Source of the DNA: Bacteroides pyogenes_A
GTDB lineage: Bacteria; Bacteroidota; Bacteroidia; Bacteroidales; Bacteroidaceae
Reading direction: 5' to 3' (one strand)
DNA length: 64,000 bases
Assembly: GCF_048595595.1 (NCBI RefSeq)
Contig: NZ_CP184347.1
Shown here: piece by piece, positions 23,808-32,438 of the stretch
How positions within the stretch are numbered: the stretch's first letter is position 1
Layout of the letters: every line of letters starts with the position of its first letter
Position numbers and translations under genes: made by a program
The notes under the pieces: generated by a model
What the model was told of the DNA's origin: nothing
What the model saw: the letters and a program-made list of their open reading frames with translations, nothing else
Database searches by the model: none

Positions 23808-24998
23808 ATGAATGTATATCATCTTATTCGTACGGGAAACAAAGCTTGGTTACTGCTGGTTTGTCTGTCATTACTTCTTTTTTCATGTGCCTCGAAAGGG
23901 AAAAGACAGGCGGTTGCCAACGGTGGAACGTCTGTTGCGTTCGATTCGGCCGCAATGATCGTTCCCCAATATGCCGAAGGCTTTAGTGTGGAGTATGTAG
24001 AGGGAGGATGTCTGGTCACGATTCAGGATCCGCAGAAAGAAAAAGGAAAGGGCGAGGTTTACAGGTATGCCTTCGTCAGAGACAGAGAGGCTTTTAAGAA
24101 AAATGCCGATCTGCCTGCCGATTATGTCATGCAACCCATACCTGTCGGGAATGTAATCTGCATGACTTCCCTTCAGCTTTCCAACTTCATCAGGCTCGGT
24201 GCATTGGAACATGTGGTGGGAATTACAAGTACCCGCCATTTATTTAACAAGGGAGTCAGAACTCGGCTGAAAGAAAAGAAAATCCGACAGATAGGGATCG
24301 AGGGGAATTTTGACAGCGAGGTCATTATGGAAGTGAATCCGGACCTGATTCTGATTTCTCCTTTCAAGCGAGGAGGATACGATGCGTTGAAAGAGGTAGG
24401 CATTCCGCTCATTCCCCATCTCGGATATAAGGAAAATTCTCCTTTGGGGCAGGCGGAGTGGATTAAATTCATAGGACTGCTCATCGGCGAAGAACAGAAG
24501 GCAAATCTTCTTTTCGATTCTATTCAGACGGAATACAATCGCTTGAAATCGCTTGCCGAAAGGGTAGAACGGAAACCGGTCGTCTTTAGCGGCGAACTGC
24601 GTGGAGGCAACTGGTATGCCGTAGGCGGACGAAATTTTTTGGCTCAGCTTTTCCGTGATGCGGGAGCCGATTATTTCCTGAAAGACGACCCGAATACAGG
24701 AGGGGTGACATTCGATTTCGAAACCGTATACAGCAGTGCGGCAAATGCCGACTACTGGCGTATCCTGAACAGCTATAACGGAACATTTACCTACGATGCC
24801 CTGAAAGGAGAAGACGCTCGCTATGCCGACTTCCAAGCCTTTAAGAAAAAGGGGGTAATCTATTGCAACCTGAAAGAAAGACCTTATTACGAAGAAGCTC
24901 CCACACATCCCGAAGTGCTGCTGAAAGATTTTATCAAAGTGTTTCATCCGGAGCTTTTGCCGGACTATTCTCCTGTGTATTACGAATTGCTAAAATAA
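23808..24998 (+). CDS. ABC-transporter substrate-binding lipoprotein (iron-chelate/heme/cobalamin type)
   Basis: 396 residues with lipobox LFS-Cys27. The mature protein has the class III binding fold: VGNVICMTSLQLSNFIRLGALEHVVGIT, IEGNFDSEVIMEVNPDLILIS, and later the FDFETVYSSAANADYW segment. These are FecB/BtuF-type signatures. It captures a metal chelate or tetrapyrrole and delivers it to the permease encoded 11 bp downstream. The ligand cannot be read from the sequence; the cobalamin cluster 6 kb away makes B12 or iron-siderophore both plausible. Confidence 0.88.
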   Translation: MNVYHLIRTGNKAWLLLVCLSLLLFSCASKGKRQAVANGGTSVAFDSAAMIVPQYAEGFSVEYVEGGCLVTIQDPQKEKGKGEVYRYAFVRDREAFKKNADLPADYVMQPIPVGNVICMTSLQLSNFIRLGALEHVVGITSTRHLFNKGVRTRLKEKKIRQIGIEGNFDSEVIMEVNPDLILISPFKRGGYDALKEVGIPLIPHLGYKENSPLGQAEWIKFIGLLIGEEQKANLLFDSIQTEYNRLKSLAERVERKPVVFSGELRGGNWYAVGGRNFLAQLFRDAGADYFLKDDPNTGGVTFDFETVYSSAANADYWRILNSYNGTFTYDALKGEDARYADFQAFKKKGVIYCNLKERPYYEEAPTHPEVLLKDFIKVFHPELLPDYSPVYYELLK

Positions 24999-25008
24999 TA
25001 AAGAAAGC

Positions 25009-26049
25009 ATGAGAAAGACTCCCGTATGGCTGTTGATGCTGTTGTTGGCGGCGGTGATTTTGTTCCTCTTCTTCTTGAATCTGGTATTAGGCTCGGTCTC
25101 TATTCCGTTCCGCTCGGTATGGGATATTTGCTTGTTGGGAGACGAATCGAATCTGATCTGGTCGAATATTATCCGGAAGTCGAGGATGCCGCAGGCCATT
25201 ACGGCATTGGTGGCGGGAGCCGGGCTTTCCGTGAGCGGATTGCAGATGCAAACAGTTTTTAAGAATCCGTTGGCAGGTCCTTCCGTTCTGGGTATCAGCT
25301 CCGGCGCCAGCATGGGTGTGGCGTTTGTGGTGCTGCTTTCCGGCAGCTTGGGCGGAGTTGCTTTGAGCCGGCTCGGACTGATAGGCGAATTGGCGCTGAC
25401 CATTGCCGCCATCGCCGGAGCATTGGCTATCATGGCGCTTATCGCTTTTGCTTCGCAGAAGGTGAAAGGAAATGTCACGCTACTTATCATCGGAGTGATG
25501 ATAGGCTATGTGGCGAATGCGGTGATCGGGGTGCTGAAGTATTTCAGTGTCGAGGAGGATATACGGGCTTATGTGATCTGGGGGTTGGGGAGTTTTGCGC
25601 GTATCTCCGGAGGACAGCTTTTCCCGTTCGTGCTCACGATGGCGGTGTTGCTGCCGCTCTCTTTTCTTTTGATAAAGACACTGAACTTATTGCTGTTGGG
25701 CGACAGCTATGCCCGAAGCCTCGGACTGAACATCAAGCGTGCCCGTCTGTTGGTTATCTCATGTTCGGGAGCGTTGGTGGCTATCGTTACCGCTTATTGC
25801 GGGCCGATTATCTTTCTCGGTCTGGCTGTTCCTCACCTTTGCCGTACGTTGTTCCGCACTTCCGACCACCGTATCCTGATGCCCGCTTCGTTGCTGGTAG
25901 GTGCGGCAATGGCGCTTTTGTGCAACCTGATTGCGCGCATGCCGGGTTTCGAGGGAGCGTTGCCCGTAAATTCCGTGACGGCCCTTGTCGGCGCTCCGGT
26001 GGTGGTGTCGGTACTATTCCGTCGTCATAAGGGGGAAATCAATGAATAA
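25009..26049 (+). CDS. FecCD/BtuC-type ABC permease
   Basis: 346 residues, almost entirely hydrophobic, with about nine or ten transmembrane helices. Family signatures include SRMPQAITALVAGAGLSVSGLQMQTVFKNPLAGPSVLGISSGAS near residues 60-105 and GPIIFLGLAVPHLCRTLFRTSDHR near 265, which contacts the ATPase. It belongs to the FecCD family that transports iron-siderophores, heme or vitamin B12 across the inner membrane. It sits between the binding protein and the ATPase genes in one operon. Confidence 0.93.
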   Translation: MRKTPVWLLMLLLAAVILFLFFLNLVLGSVSIPFRSVWDICLLGDESNLIWSNIIRKSRMPQAITALVAGAGLSVSGLQMQTVFKNPLAGPSVLGISSGASMGVAFVVLLSGSLGGVALSRLGLIGELALTIAAIAGALAIMALIAFASQKVKGNVTLLIIGVMIGYVANAVIGVLKYFSVEEDIRAYVIWGLGSFARISGGQLFPFVLTMAVLLPLSFLLIKTLNLLLLGDSYARSLGLNIKRARLLVISCSGALVAIVTAYCGPIIFLGLAVPHLCRTLFRTSDHRILMPASLLVGAAMALLCNLIARMPGFEGALPVNSVTALVGAPVVVSVLFRRHKGEINE

Positions 26050-26076
26050 AGAGTGTTTAAATAGACAAATCAAGAT

Positions 26077-27129
26077 ATGCAGGGAAATGAAACAATTGTC
26101 ATCAGGAAGTTGAGCACCGGCTATGTGGGAAAACACCGGACTCACGTGGTTGCCCGAAACATCGACGCCGTTATCGAGCGTGGAGAACTGACTTGTTTGT
26201 TGGGGGCCAACGGAGCGGGAAAGTCTACGCTGCTGCATACCCTGTCGGGTTTTCTCCCCAAATTGTCGGGAGACATTGAGATTATGGGAAAGAAAATCGG
26301 GGAGTATTCGGACGAAGAGATGGCAAAAGTGATCAGTGTGGTGCTTACCGAAAAGTGCGATTTGCGCAATATGACGGTTGAAGAGATGGTGGCTTTGGGA
26401 CGGAGTCCGTACACTGGCTTTTGGGGAACGCTGAAAAAAGGCGATAAGGAGATTGTGGCCGCTGCCATTGCCGGCGTGGGAATCGAGGCTTTGACCTATC
26501 GGATGATGCATACGCTGAGCGACGGTGAGAAACAGAAGGTGATGATTGCCAAAGCGCTGGCTCAGGAAACTCCGGTCATCTTTCTCGATGAGCCGACGGC
26601 TTTTCTCGATTTTCCGAGCAAGGTGGAGATGATGCAGTTGCTTCATCGGCTGTCGCGCGAAACGGGCAAGACGATTTTTATGAGTACGCACGATCTGGAA
26701 CTTGCTTTGCAGATAGCGGATAAAGTTTGGATGATGGACAAAGAGAGCGGTGTAAAGGTGGGAACTCCTGAAGACCTTTCGCTGAACGGGACATTGAGTA
26801 ATTTCTTTTCCCGCAAAGGTATTTTGTTCGACCGGAATACAGGCCTTTTCCGTATCGATAACGAATATTCCGGAAAAATGCATCTTGTGGGATACGGACA
26901 AAAATATGCGATGGTGCGGAAAGCCTTGCAGCGTAACGGAATTCTTGCCGGGCGTGAAGTGGAATCTTCCGCTTACATCGAAACGGGAAACCTTCAGACC
27001 GACGGATATGTGTTGCATTATCCCCGTGGAGAAACGCGCAAGGCTTCCGATATTGAAGGGCTGCTGGCGCTGGTTACAGCATATTTCCAATCGGGCGAAA
27101 ATGGCGATTCTTCTTTACAGGAAGGATAG
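26077..27129 (+). CDS. ABC-transporter ATP-binding protein with C-terminal extension (FecE/BtuD type)
   Basis: 350 residues, about 90 longer than a plain FecE-type subunit. Walker A is GANGAGKSTLLHTLSG (about residues 42-57), the signature is LSDGEKQKVMIAKALAQ, and Walker B is VIFLDEPTAFLD, followed by the His-loop STHD. The extension (from about residue 255) ends with alternating strands and helices (GQKYAMVRKALQRNGILAGREVESSAYIETG, then a DIEGLLALVTAYFQ helix) and resembles a small regulatory alpha/beta domain I cannot name. It energises the permease encoded upstream. Confidence 0.92.
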   Translation: MQGNETIVIRKLSTGYVGKHRTHVVARNIDAVIERGELTCLLGANGAGKSTLLHTLSGFLPKLSGDIEIMGKKIGEYSDEEMAKVISVVLTEKCDLRNMTVEEMVALGRSPYTGFWGTLKKGDKEIVAAAIAGVGIEALTYRMMHTLSDGEKQKVMIAKALAQETPVIFLDEPTAFLDFPSKVEMMQLLHRLSRETGKTIFMSTHDLELALQIADKVWMMDKESGVKVGTPEDLSLNGTLSNFFSRKGILFDRNTGLFRIDNEYSGKMHLVGYGQKYAMVRKALQRNGILAGREVESSAYIETGNLQTDGYVLHYPRGETRKASDIEGLLALVTAYFQSGENGDSSLQEG

Positions 27130-27223
27130 CGTATCGCTTGGAACGTGATGTTTCCCCGTTAACTTGTTATGTCGATTTTAGATAATTTGACGTTTTTATT
27201 AATAAGAGTTGTTTATTATTCAT

Positions 27224-27231
27224 TATCTTTG
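27224..27231 (+). promoter_or_regulatory. -7 box of the NlpE-like gene
   Basis: TATCTTTG matches the consensus. Transcription would start near 27238, which excludes the in-frame ATG at 27234 and supports the start at 27261. Confidence 0.55.
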
Positions 27232-27260
27232 CCATGTTACATTTTTTTAAAAGAAAGACT

Positions 27261-27710
27261 ATGATGAAAGCAATGAAATTAATTTTGGCAGGAGCCGTTG
27301 TGTTCGCAATGGCAAGTTGTACCGGTTCGCAAAAGAAAACCGACGCTTCACAGCAAGACAGTGTTGTTGTAGTTACCGATGCGCAAACCGTAGTGAAAGT
27401 AGCTGATATTGCAGGTACTTATGAAGGAACATTACCTTGTGCGGATTGTCCGGGAATCAAGACTACGCTGAAGATCAATGACGATACTACTTATGATTTG
27501 CGTAGCGAGTATCTGGAAAAGAAAGACGGCGTGTTTGAAGAAAGCGGAACTTTCAATCTGCTTGAAGGAAATGTGATTGAATTGGTTACTCCTTCTTCAG
27601 GCGATAAAACTTATTACAAAGTGCTTGAAAATGCGGTTGCCTTGTCTGATAAAGAAGGTACGCTTAACGACGGTGAATTGGCCGAGCACTATATCCTGAA
27701 GAAACAATAA
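27261..27710 (+). CDS. NlpE-like lipoprotein (copper-resistance NlpE N-terminal domain)
   Basis: 149 residues from ATG 27261, with lipobox AMAS-Cys20. The mature part has the NlpE N-terminal barrel: IAGTYEGTLPCADCPGIKTTLKINDDTTYDL (with the conserved CxxC), then GTFNLLEGNVIELV and a closing EHYILKK strand. NlpE proteins sense surface or envelope stress and lipoprotein-sorting defects, and are linked to copper tolerance; in Bacteroides the role is not established. The gene has its own promoter and a strong terminator (27762-27806), so it is monocistronic. Confidence 0.85.
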   Translation: MMKAMKLILAGAVVFAMASCTGSQKKTDASQQDSVVVVTDAQTVVKVADIAGTYEGTLPCADCPGIKTTLKINDDTTYDLRSEYLEKKDGVFEESGTFNLLEGNVIELVTPSSGDKTYYKVLENAVALSDKEGTLNDGELAEHYILKKQ

Positions 27711-27761
27711 CTGAAAGATTGACGAGGTGATTCGTTTTGCTGTATTGCCTTATCAAACATA

Positions 27762-27806
27762 AATTGGGGAGTTTTCGCTGATGTGAAAAGCGAAAACTTC
27801 CCAATT
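27762..27806. terminator. Stem-loop terminator after the NlpE-like gene
   Basis: AATTGGGGAGTTTTCGCT (27762-27779) pairs with AGCGAAAACTTCCCAATT (27789-27806), an 18-bp stem with a single G-T wobble and a 9-nt loop. Confidence 0.75.
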
Positions 27807-27933
27807 ATTATGGATATCGTTCTCTTGTAGCATATAGCCTTATCCGATATACTCCGGGAATGGATTTGAGATTACGGCTGATGGCGTTTACGTAATTTGA
27901 GTGACACTATGAATTAATACTGATGCTGAGGAT

Positions 27934-28803
27934 CTACTTGTGTTTAATGAAGCTGTTATTTTTTAGTTCCTGAAAAGCGTCAAGCACTTCTTCTTTCGTA
28001 TTCATCACAATAGGTCCCCCCCAGCTGACAGTCTCGCGCAGAGGCTTGGCTGCCAATAATACAAAACGCGCTCCTTCATCTCCGGCTTTGACCTGTATCG
28101 GTTCGTTTTCGCTCTCTTCTGATTCTGAAGCTCTGAACAGTACGGCGCAACCTTTCTTTTCGAAATCTCTCAACTTCTCGTCGGCGGCAAGTGTTCCATC
28201 CAATAAATATATAAACAGTGTATGATCGTTCGGAATTTCCCCATACGTCCATACGCTTCCGGCTGAAAGCTCTACATCCAGATAAGTTACTTTGATGTAT
28301 TCTCCTTCAAACGAACTGTGATTCCCTCGATAGCTTCCCGAAACTATTCTGACGGTCGCGTTTTCTTCCTTTACTACGTTGATATCTTCTTTTTTGATTT
28401 CCCTGTATGCAGGGGGAGCCATTTTATCTTTAGCCGGCAAATTTATCCAAAGTTGACATCCAAGCATCCTCGGAGATGAAAAAGGCATTTCTTGGTGAAT
28501 GATTCCCGAACCGGCCGTCATCCACTGGCATCCCATATCGTGGATGATTCCCTTATTCCCTAAACTGTCGCTATGTTCCATCGAGCCGTTGATGAGGTAG
28601 GTTACGGTTTCCATTCCTCTGTGAGGATGCCACGGGAACCCTTTTATATAATCTTCCGGATTTGTAGAGTCGAAGCCGTCAAGCATTAGAAACGGGTCGA
28701 ATGCCTGTATGGTCTGTTGACCCAAAACTCGGCGCAAGCGTACGCCTGCGCCATCGATGGATTGTTGTCCTCTTACTATTTGGTTTACTTTTCTTTTCTT
28801 CAT
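27934..28803 (-). CDS. Pirin-family protein
   Basis: 289 residues of two cupin-like barrels. The N-terminal barrel carries the pirin metal motif: FPWHPHRGMETVTYLINGSMEHSDSLGNKG followed by GSGIIHQEM, i.e. the His/His/His/Glu iron ligands. The C-terminal part has WGGPIVMNTKEEV, typical of YhhW-type pirins. Such proteins are iron-dependent quercetinases or redox-sensing regulators; which activity applies here is unknown. It follows the nitroreductase gene by 11 bp, and both lie divergent to an AraC regulator. Confidence 0.92.
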   Translation of the reverse strand: MKKRKVNQIVRGQQSIDGAGVRLRRVLGQQTIQAFDPFLMLDGFDSTNPEDYIKGFPWHPHRGMETVTYLINGSMEHSDSLGNKGIIHDMGCQWMTAGSGIIHQEMPFSSPRMLGCQLWINLPAKDKMAPPAYREIKKEDINVVKEENATVRIVSGSYRGNHSSFEGEYIKVTYLDVELSAGSVWTYGEIPNDHTLFIYLLDGTLAADEKLRDFEKKGCAVLFRASESEESENEPIQVKAGDEGARFVLLAAKPLRETVSWGGPIVMNTKEEVLDAFQELKNNSFIKHK

Positions 28804-28814
28804 TGTATACTTAT

Positions 28815-29417
28815 TTATTTAAAAACAATGATGCGATCCTCAAGCGGTTTAATTTCTTTCTCACCGGGTTGTTCCGTCGGAGTGCCGAAAGGCATTTGGG
28901 CAATCAATTCCCATGTGGAAGAAATTCCCCATTCTTTCTGTACGGCCTCGTCGATCAATGGATTGTAATGTTGTAGAGAGGCTCCTAAACCTTTGTCTTC
29001 CAACATGCTCCAAATAGCTAACTGATGCATTCCGGATGTATGTTGCGACCAGATCGGGAATCTATCTTTGTATGAAGGGAAAGAGTTTTGCAAATGTTCT
29101 ATGACGCTCTTATCTTCAAAAAAGAGAATTGTTCCGTATCCGCTTCTAAAGCTTCCGTCTATTTTAGCTTCTGTAGCCGGAAAAGAGGTTTCAGGCACAA
29201 TCTTTTTCAATATCTCTTTGGTAATATTCCATAATTTCTTATGATTTTCCCCAAGCAACAGCACGATGCGTGTAGATTGCGAATTAAAAGCGGAGGGTAC
29301 GTTGGTTACCGCGCAATCGATTATTTCTTTGATCTCTGCGTCAGAGATGGGAGAAGTGTTTGTAATGTGATAATAACTTCTCCGGTGCTTTAGCGCTTCT
29401 TTAAAATTTCTTTCCAT
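28815..29417 (-). CDS. Nitroreductase-family protein
   Basis: 200 residues from ATG 29417 (MERNFKEALKHRRSYY). The FMN-binding start KHRRSYYHITNTSPISDAEIKEIIDCAVTNVPSAFNSQSTRIVLLLG and the C-terminal LEDKGLGASLQHYNPLIDEAVQKEWGIPS-like segment mark the oxidoreductase fold of the nitroreductase family (FMN-dependent, NAD(P)H). A longer reading to 29456 adds an unlikely N-terminus. It is the first gene of a two-gene unit with pirin, with a -7 box about 200 bp upstream. It probably handles redox stress or electrophiles. Confidence 0.9.
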   Translation of the reverse strand: MERNFKEALKHRRSYYHITNTSPISDAEIKEIIDCAVTNVPSAFNSQSTRIVLLLGENHKKLWNITKEILKKIVPETSFPATEAKIDGSFRSGYGTILFFEDKSVIEHLQNSFPSYKDRFPIWSQHTSGMHQLAIWSMLEDKGLGASLQHYNPLIDEAVQKEWGISSTWELIAQMPFGTPTEQPGEKEIKPLEDRIIVFK

Positions 29418-29618
29418 AGTTATAATGATTAATTTTAGCTCAACCTGAGATTTCAATATCTCTCATTCAGCAGATGTTTATAATACTTGTTATTCAAAAG
29501 CCTGCTTCTCTACGATATAGGCTGAAATATTTCTCATCACGCAGACCATAGAATGTCTTTTTTATCGATACTTCTAATGAAAATATTTGATCACATGAGA
29601 TGCTAAGCTTTCGTGACG

Positions 29619-29699
29619 CAAAGGTACGTATTTATTTTTATGCTCTATTGTAAAATACGTGCAGAGATTTGTTTAATACGAAACAGAATGTTACATTTG
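29619..29699. promoter_or_regulatory. Divergent promoters of nitroreductase-pirin and araC-type genes
   Basis: The minus-strand TACCTTTG (plus 29619-29626) faces the nitroreductase gene, giving a leader of about 200 nt. The plus-strand TTTG (29668-29671) with TACATTTG (29692-29699), 20 bp apart, faces the AraC-type gene. The shared space suits a regulator acting on both. Confidence 0.6.
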
Positions 29700-29725
29700 T
29701 GTAATGATTGTGATATTAAGATGTT

Positions 29726-30616
29726 ATGAATGTTTATTTAGATCAATATCTGAAACAAAAAGAAGACAGTTGTATACTCGATAAGTTATTGTATGTTGGT
29801 TGTATCCACGGTCAGGATAGAGAACTCCCGCAGGAAATGACATGTAAGGGAGGATTTTTCTTTTTATTGGTATCGGAAGGAAATGCTACTCTTTGCGATC
29901 TGCAGAATAATACCGCAGTAATAGGTAAGAATGATTTAATATCCGTATCTCCTGTACAGGAAATGAGTATTAAGAACTTTAGCGGCGATTATTCGATGTT
30001 TTGCCTCATGCTCGATTCTTCTTTTTTCTATAGCTTGTCTTCAAGCCAATATTTGTACGGTAAATTGTGTGAATTTACTTCCAAATCTTCTTTCCCATTA
30101 CATCTGAAAGATAATATAGCCGATTATTTGCGAAAGATAATAGGGCTTTTTCATGATTCTCCCGATGAGGATGTTTCTCATAAAGAAGGAATTTACCGTC
30201 ATTTGTGTGATTCCTTTATGTTGTATGTAGGAGACATGCTCTTATTGAGCATTGAAGATGCTTATCCTTCCGTTTCTCAGCGAAATATTATTTGTAATGA
30301 GTTTAAAAAACTGCTGTTTGAGTATTACCGGCAAGAACACAGAATATCTTTTTATGCCGAACGCCTTGCTATATCAGGAGCTTATTTGTCCAGAGTGATT
30401 AGAGAGGAAACCGGGCAGACTGTTTATGATCACATATCCGAACTCCTTTATTCAGATGCAAAGAAGATGCTTTCTTGTTCTAGTGCCGACATACAAAATA
30501 TTACATATACATTGGGCTTTAACGATCAGGCTTCCTTTAGTAAATTTTTCAAGCGCTTGTCAGGGCTTTCTCCGAAAGAGTATAGAAACAGGAATGTGAA
30601 GAAGTCAATCGCATAA
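29726..30616 (+). CDS. AraC-family transcriptional regulator
   Basis: 296 residues. The C-terminal 100 residues are a double HTH of the AraC/XylS type: ISFYAERLAISGAYLSRVIREETGQTVYDHISELLYSDAKKML, then IQNITYTLGFNDQASFSKFFKRLSGLSPKEYRNR. The N-terminal part is a cupin-like sensing domain. It is divergent from the nitroreductase-pirin pair, so these are its likely targets. The inducer is not visible. Confidence 0.92.
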   Translation: MNVYLDQYLKQKEDSCILDKLLYVGCIHGQDRELPQEMTCKGGFFFLLVSEGNATLCDLQNNTAVIGKNDLISVSPVQEMSIKNFSGDYSMFCLMLDSSFFYSLSSSQYLYGKLCEFTSKSSFPLHLKDNIADYLRKIIGLFHDSPDEDVSHKEGIYRHLCDSFMLYVGDMLLLSIEDAYPSVSQRNIICNEFKKLLFEYYRQEHRISFYAERLAISGAYLSRVIREETGQTVYDHISELLYSDAKKMLSCSSADIQNITYTLGFNDQASFSKFFKRLSGLSPKEYRNRNVKKSIA

Positions 30617-30629
30617 GCAGTCTGCTCCC

Positions 30630-32438
30630 TTATTGGGAAGAGACTTTTTTATTAAAAACTTTTCCATCTTCGTCAATCAAAAGCAATGTAAGTTCGGCAT
30701 GGGGGAGAATAGATTGGCAGTGGCGAGTGCACAAGGCCACAATCTTATTGAAGAATGAATCCTTCTCTTCGGGCACAGGGATGTTCCAAAGCTCGCGTGC
30801 TAAAGTCATATCCCGGATCAAGTCCATAGTGGCGGACGAACACCCCGCTTCCAAGGCTGTCTTTCTCAAAAACTCCTTGTTCATCACCACTTTCTTGCTG
30901 TGCGTATCCAAATGTCCTTCCGCCAGCTTTACGGCTTTCCCGATCATAATGCCCATGCTTACCTTTTGAAAGCCCGTATCTTCGGCTATTTTCAGCGTTT
31001 CGCCGATAAAGTTTCCGTAATGCACGAACGCTTGCGGGGGAAGATCGGGGTAAATCGCTTTTACGTGCTTCTCGCTTTTGGCTCCCGAATTGATTACCAG
31101 TCGTTCCGCACCGATGGCTTTGGCTACTTCCACTTCGCGGCGGATGGCATCCACGAATGCTTCCGATGAGAATGGGCGGACAATTCCCGATGTTCCGATA
31201 ATGGAAATGCCTCCCACAATGCCCAATTTGGGATTGAAGGTCCTTTTGGCAAGCTCTTCGCCATCGGGGACGCTGATTGTCACATCGAGTCCTCCTCCGT
31301 AGATGGCCGTCAGTTCGCCGGCAATCATGTTGCGGGGAGTCACGTTGATGGCAGGCTCACCGACAGGCAGTCCCAATCCGGGAAGCGTCACCCTGCCGAC
31401 TCCTTTTCCTTGAAGGAAATGAATACCCGGTTCGTCGGAGAAGCTCACGGTGGATATAATCCGGTGCCCGTGCGTGACGTCGGGATCATCGCCCGCATCC
31501 TTTACGACTTCTGCCCGGGCCGTCTGTGCATCTGTCTTTTCTACGCAATCGATGGCAACTGAAATCCGCTCTCCATCCGGCAAGGTCACTTCCGCTTCCT
31601 TTGGGAAAACTTCGTCTATCAGGGCGAGCGCCGCCGCTTTCGATGCCGCTGTCGCGCATGTTCCCGTTGTGAGTCCGCTGCGTAACGGATAGAAACCGGG
31701 TATGTGCTGTTCGATGGAGCGCCGCAATCCGTGTTTGCCGGTGACGGTGATGAAACTCTCCGGCATTGGCGGACGTTTCACCACATATATTTTTACGCCG
31801 GCTTTAGCGGCAGCTTCTATCTTTTCGACGAATCCTCCCGACCGACCGCTCTCTTTGGTGATGATGGCTTGCGGATTTGTCTCTTCGAGTATCTTCTCTT
31901 CGCTTTCTTCGGGTTGATAGAAAACCAACTTTTCTTTGGGGAATCCCTCCCGGAGAGCCGTTTCTACCGATTCGTCCCTGCGAAGAATGCGGAAGATGCA
32001 GTCGTTTTCCTGCCAGAAAGGTTTCAGCTTGCCGATGGTCTGCGTGCCTGTGAGCGCCAGCAGTTTCTTTATTCCGTCACGCTTCATCCGCAGAATTGCC
32101 TCATCGAAGCTTTCACACCGGATGATGTCTCCCGGCAATTGAGGATAAAGACGTTCGAGACGTACGACTTGGATGTCTGTGTCTTTCGCCGCACCGTCAA
32201 TATTGGCATGCAGTTGCGCGGCAAACGGATGGGCGGCGTCTACAATCAGGCGAATGCGGTGTTCCCTGCAAAACGATGTGATTTCCTTCCGATTCATTTC
32301 CCCGGTGAGCCGTACCATGTTCCGTCCTTCGACTTCCTGAAGCGTTCCACGTGTGGAATAAAAGAATGGTTGTCCCGCTTCGTCGACTGTTTCGGCGGCG
32401 ATTCGTCCTTCCGTTGTTCCTCCGAATATCAGTATCAT
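30630..32438 (-). CDS. Fused precorrin-6A reductase (CbiJ/CobK) and cobalt-precorrin-5B C1-methyltransferase (CbiD)
   Basis: 602 residues made of two cobalamin enzymes. Residues 1-245 are CbiJ/CobK: ILIFGGTTEGRIAAETVDEAG, IVDAAHPFAAQLHANI and TGTQTIGKLKPF are characteristic. Residues about 250-602 are CbiD: LRSGLTTGTCATAASKAAA, then GVGRVTLPGLGLPVGEPAINVTPR and the NSGAKSEKHVKAIYP segment. The products act in the anaerobic corrin-ring pathway, methylating C1 and reducing the ring. Its start overlaps the end of the CbiG-CbiF gene by 4 bases. Fusions of these two are known in Bacteroidetes. Confidence 0.92.
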   Translation of the reverse strand: MILIFGGTTEGRIAAETVDEAGQPFFYSTRGTLQEVEGRNMVRLTGEMNRKEITSFCREHRIRLIVDAAHPFAAQLHANIDGAAKDTDIQVVRLERLYPQLPGDIIRCESFDEAILRMKRDGIKKLLALTGTQTIGKLKPFWQENDCIFRILRRDESVETALREGFPKEKLVFYQPEESEEKILEETNPQAIITKESGRSGGFVEKIEAAAKAGVKIYVVKRPPMPESFITVTGKHGLRRSIEQHIPGFYPLRSGLTTGTCATAASKAAALALIDEVFPKEAEVTLPDGERISVAIDCVEKTDAQTARAEVVKDAGDDPDVTHGHRIISTVSFSDEPGIHFLQGKGVGRVTLPGLGLPVGEPAINVTPRNMIAGELTAIYGGGLDVTISVPDGEELAKRTFNPKLGIVGGISIIGTSGIVRPFSSEAFVDAIRREVEVAKAIGAERLVINSGAKSEKHVKAIYPDLPPQAFVHYGNFIGETLKIAEDTGFQKVSMGIMIGKAVKLAEGHLDTHSKKVVMNKEFLRKTALEAGCSSATMDLIRDMTLARELWNIPVPEEKDSFFNKIVALCTRHCQSILPHAELTLLLIDEDGKVFNKKVSSQ

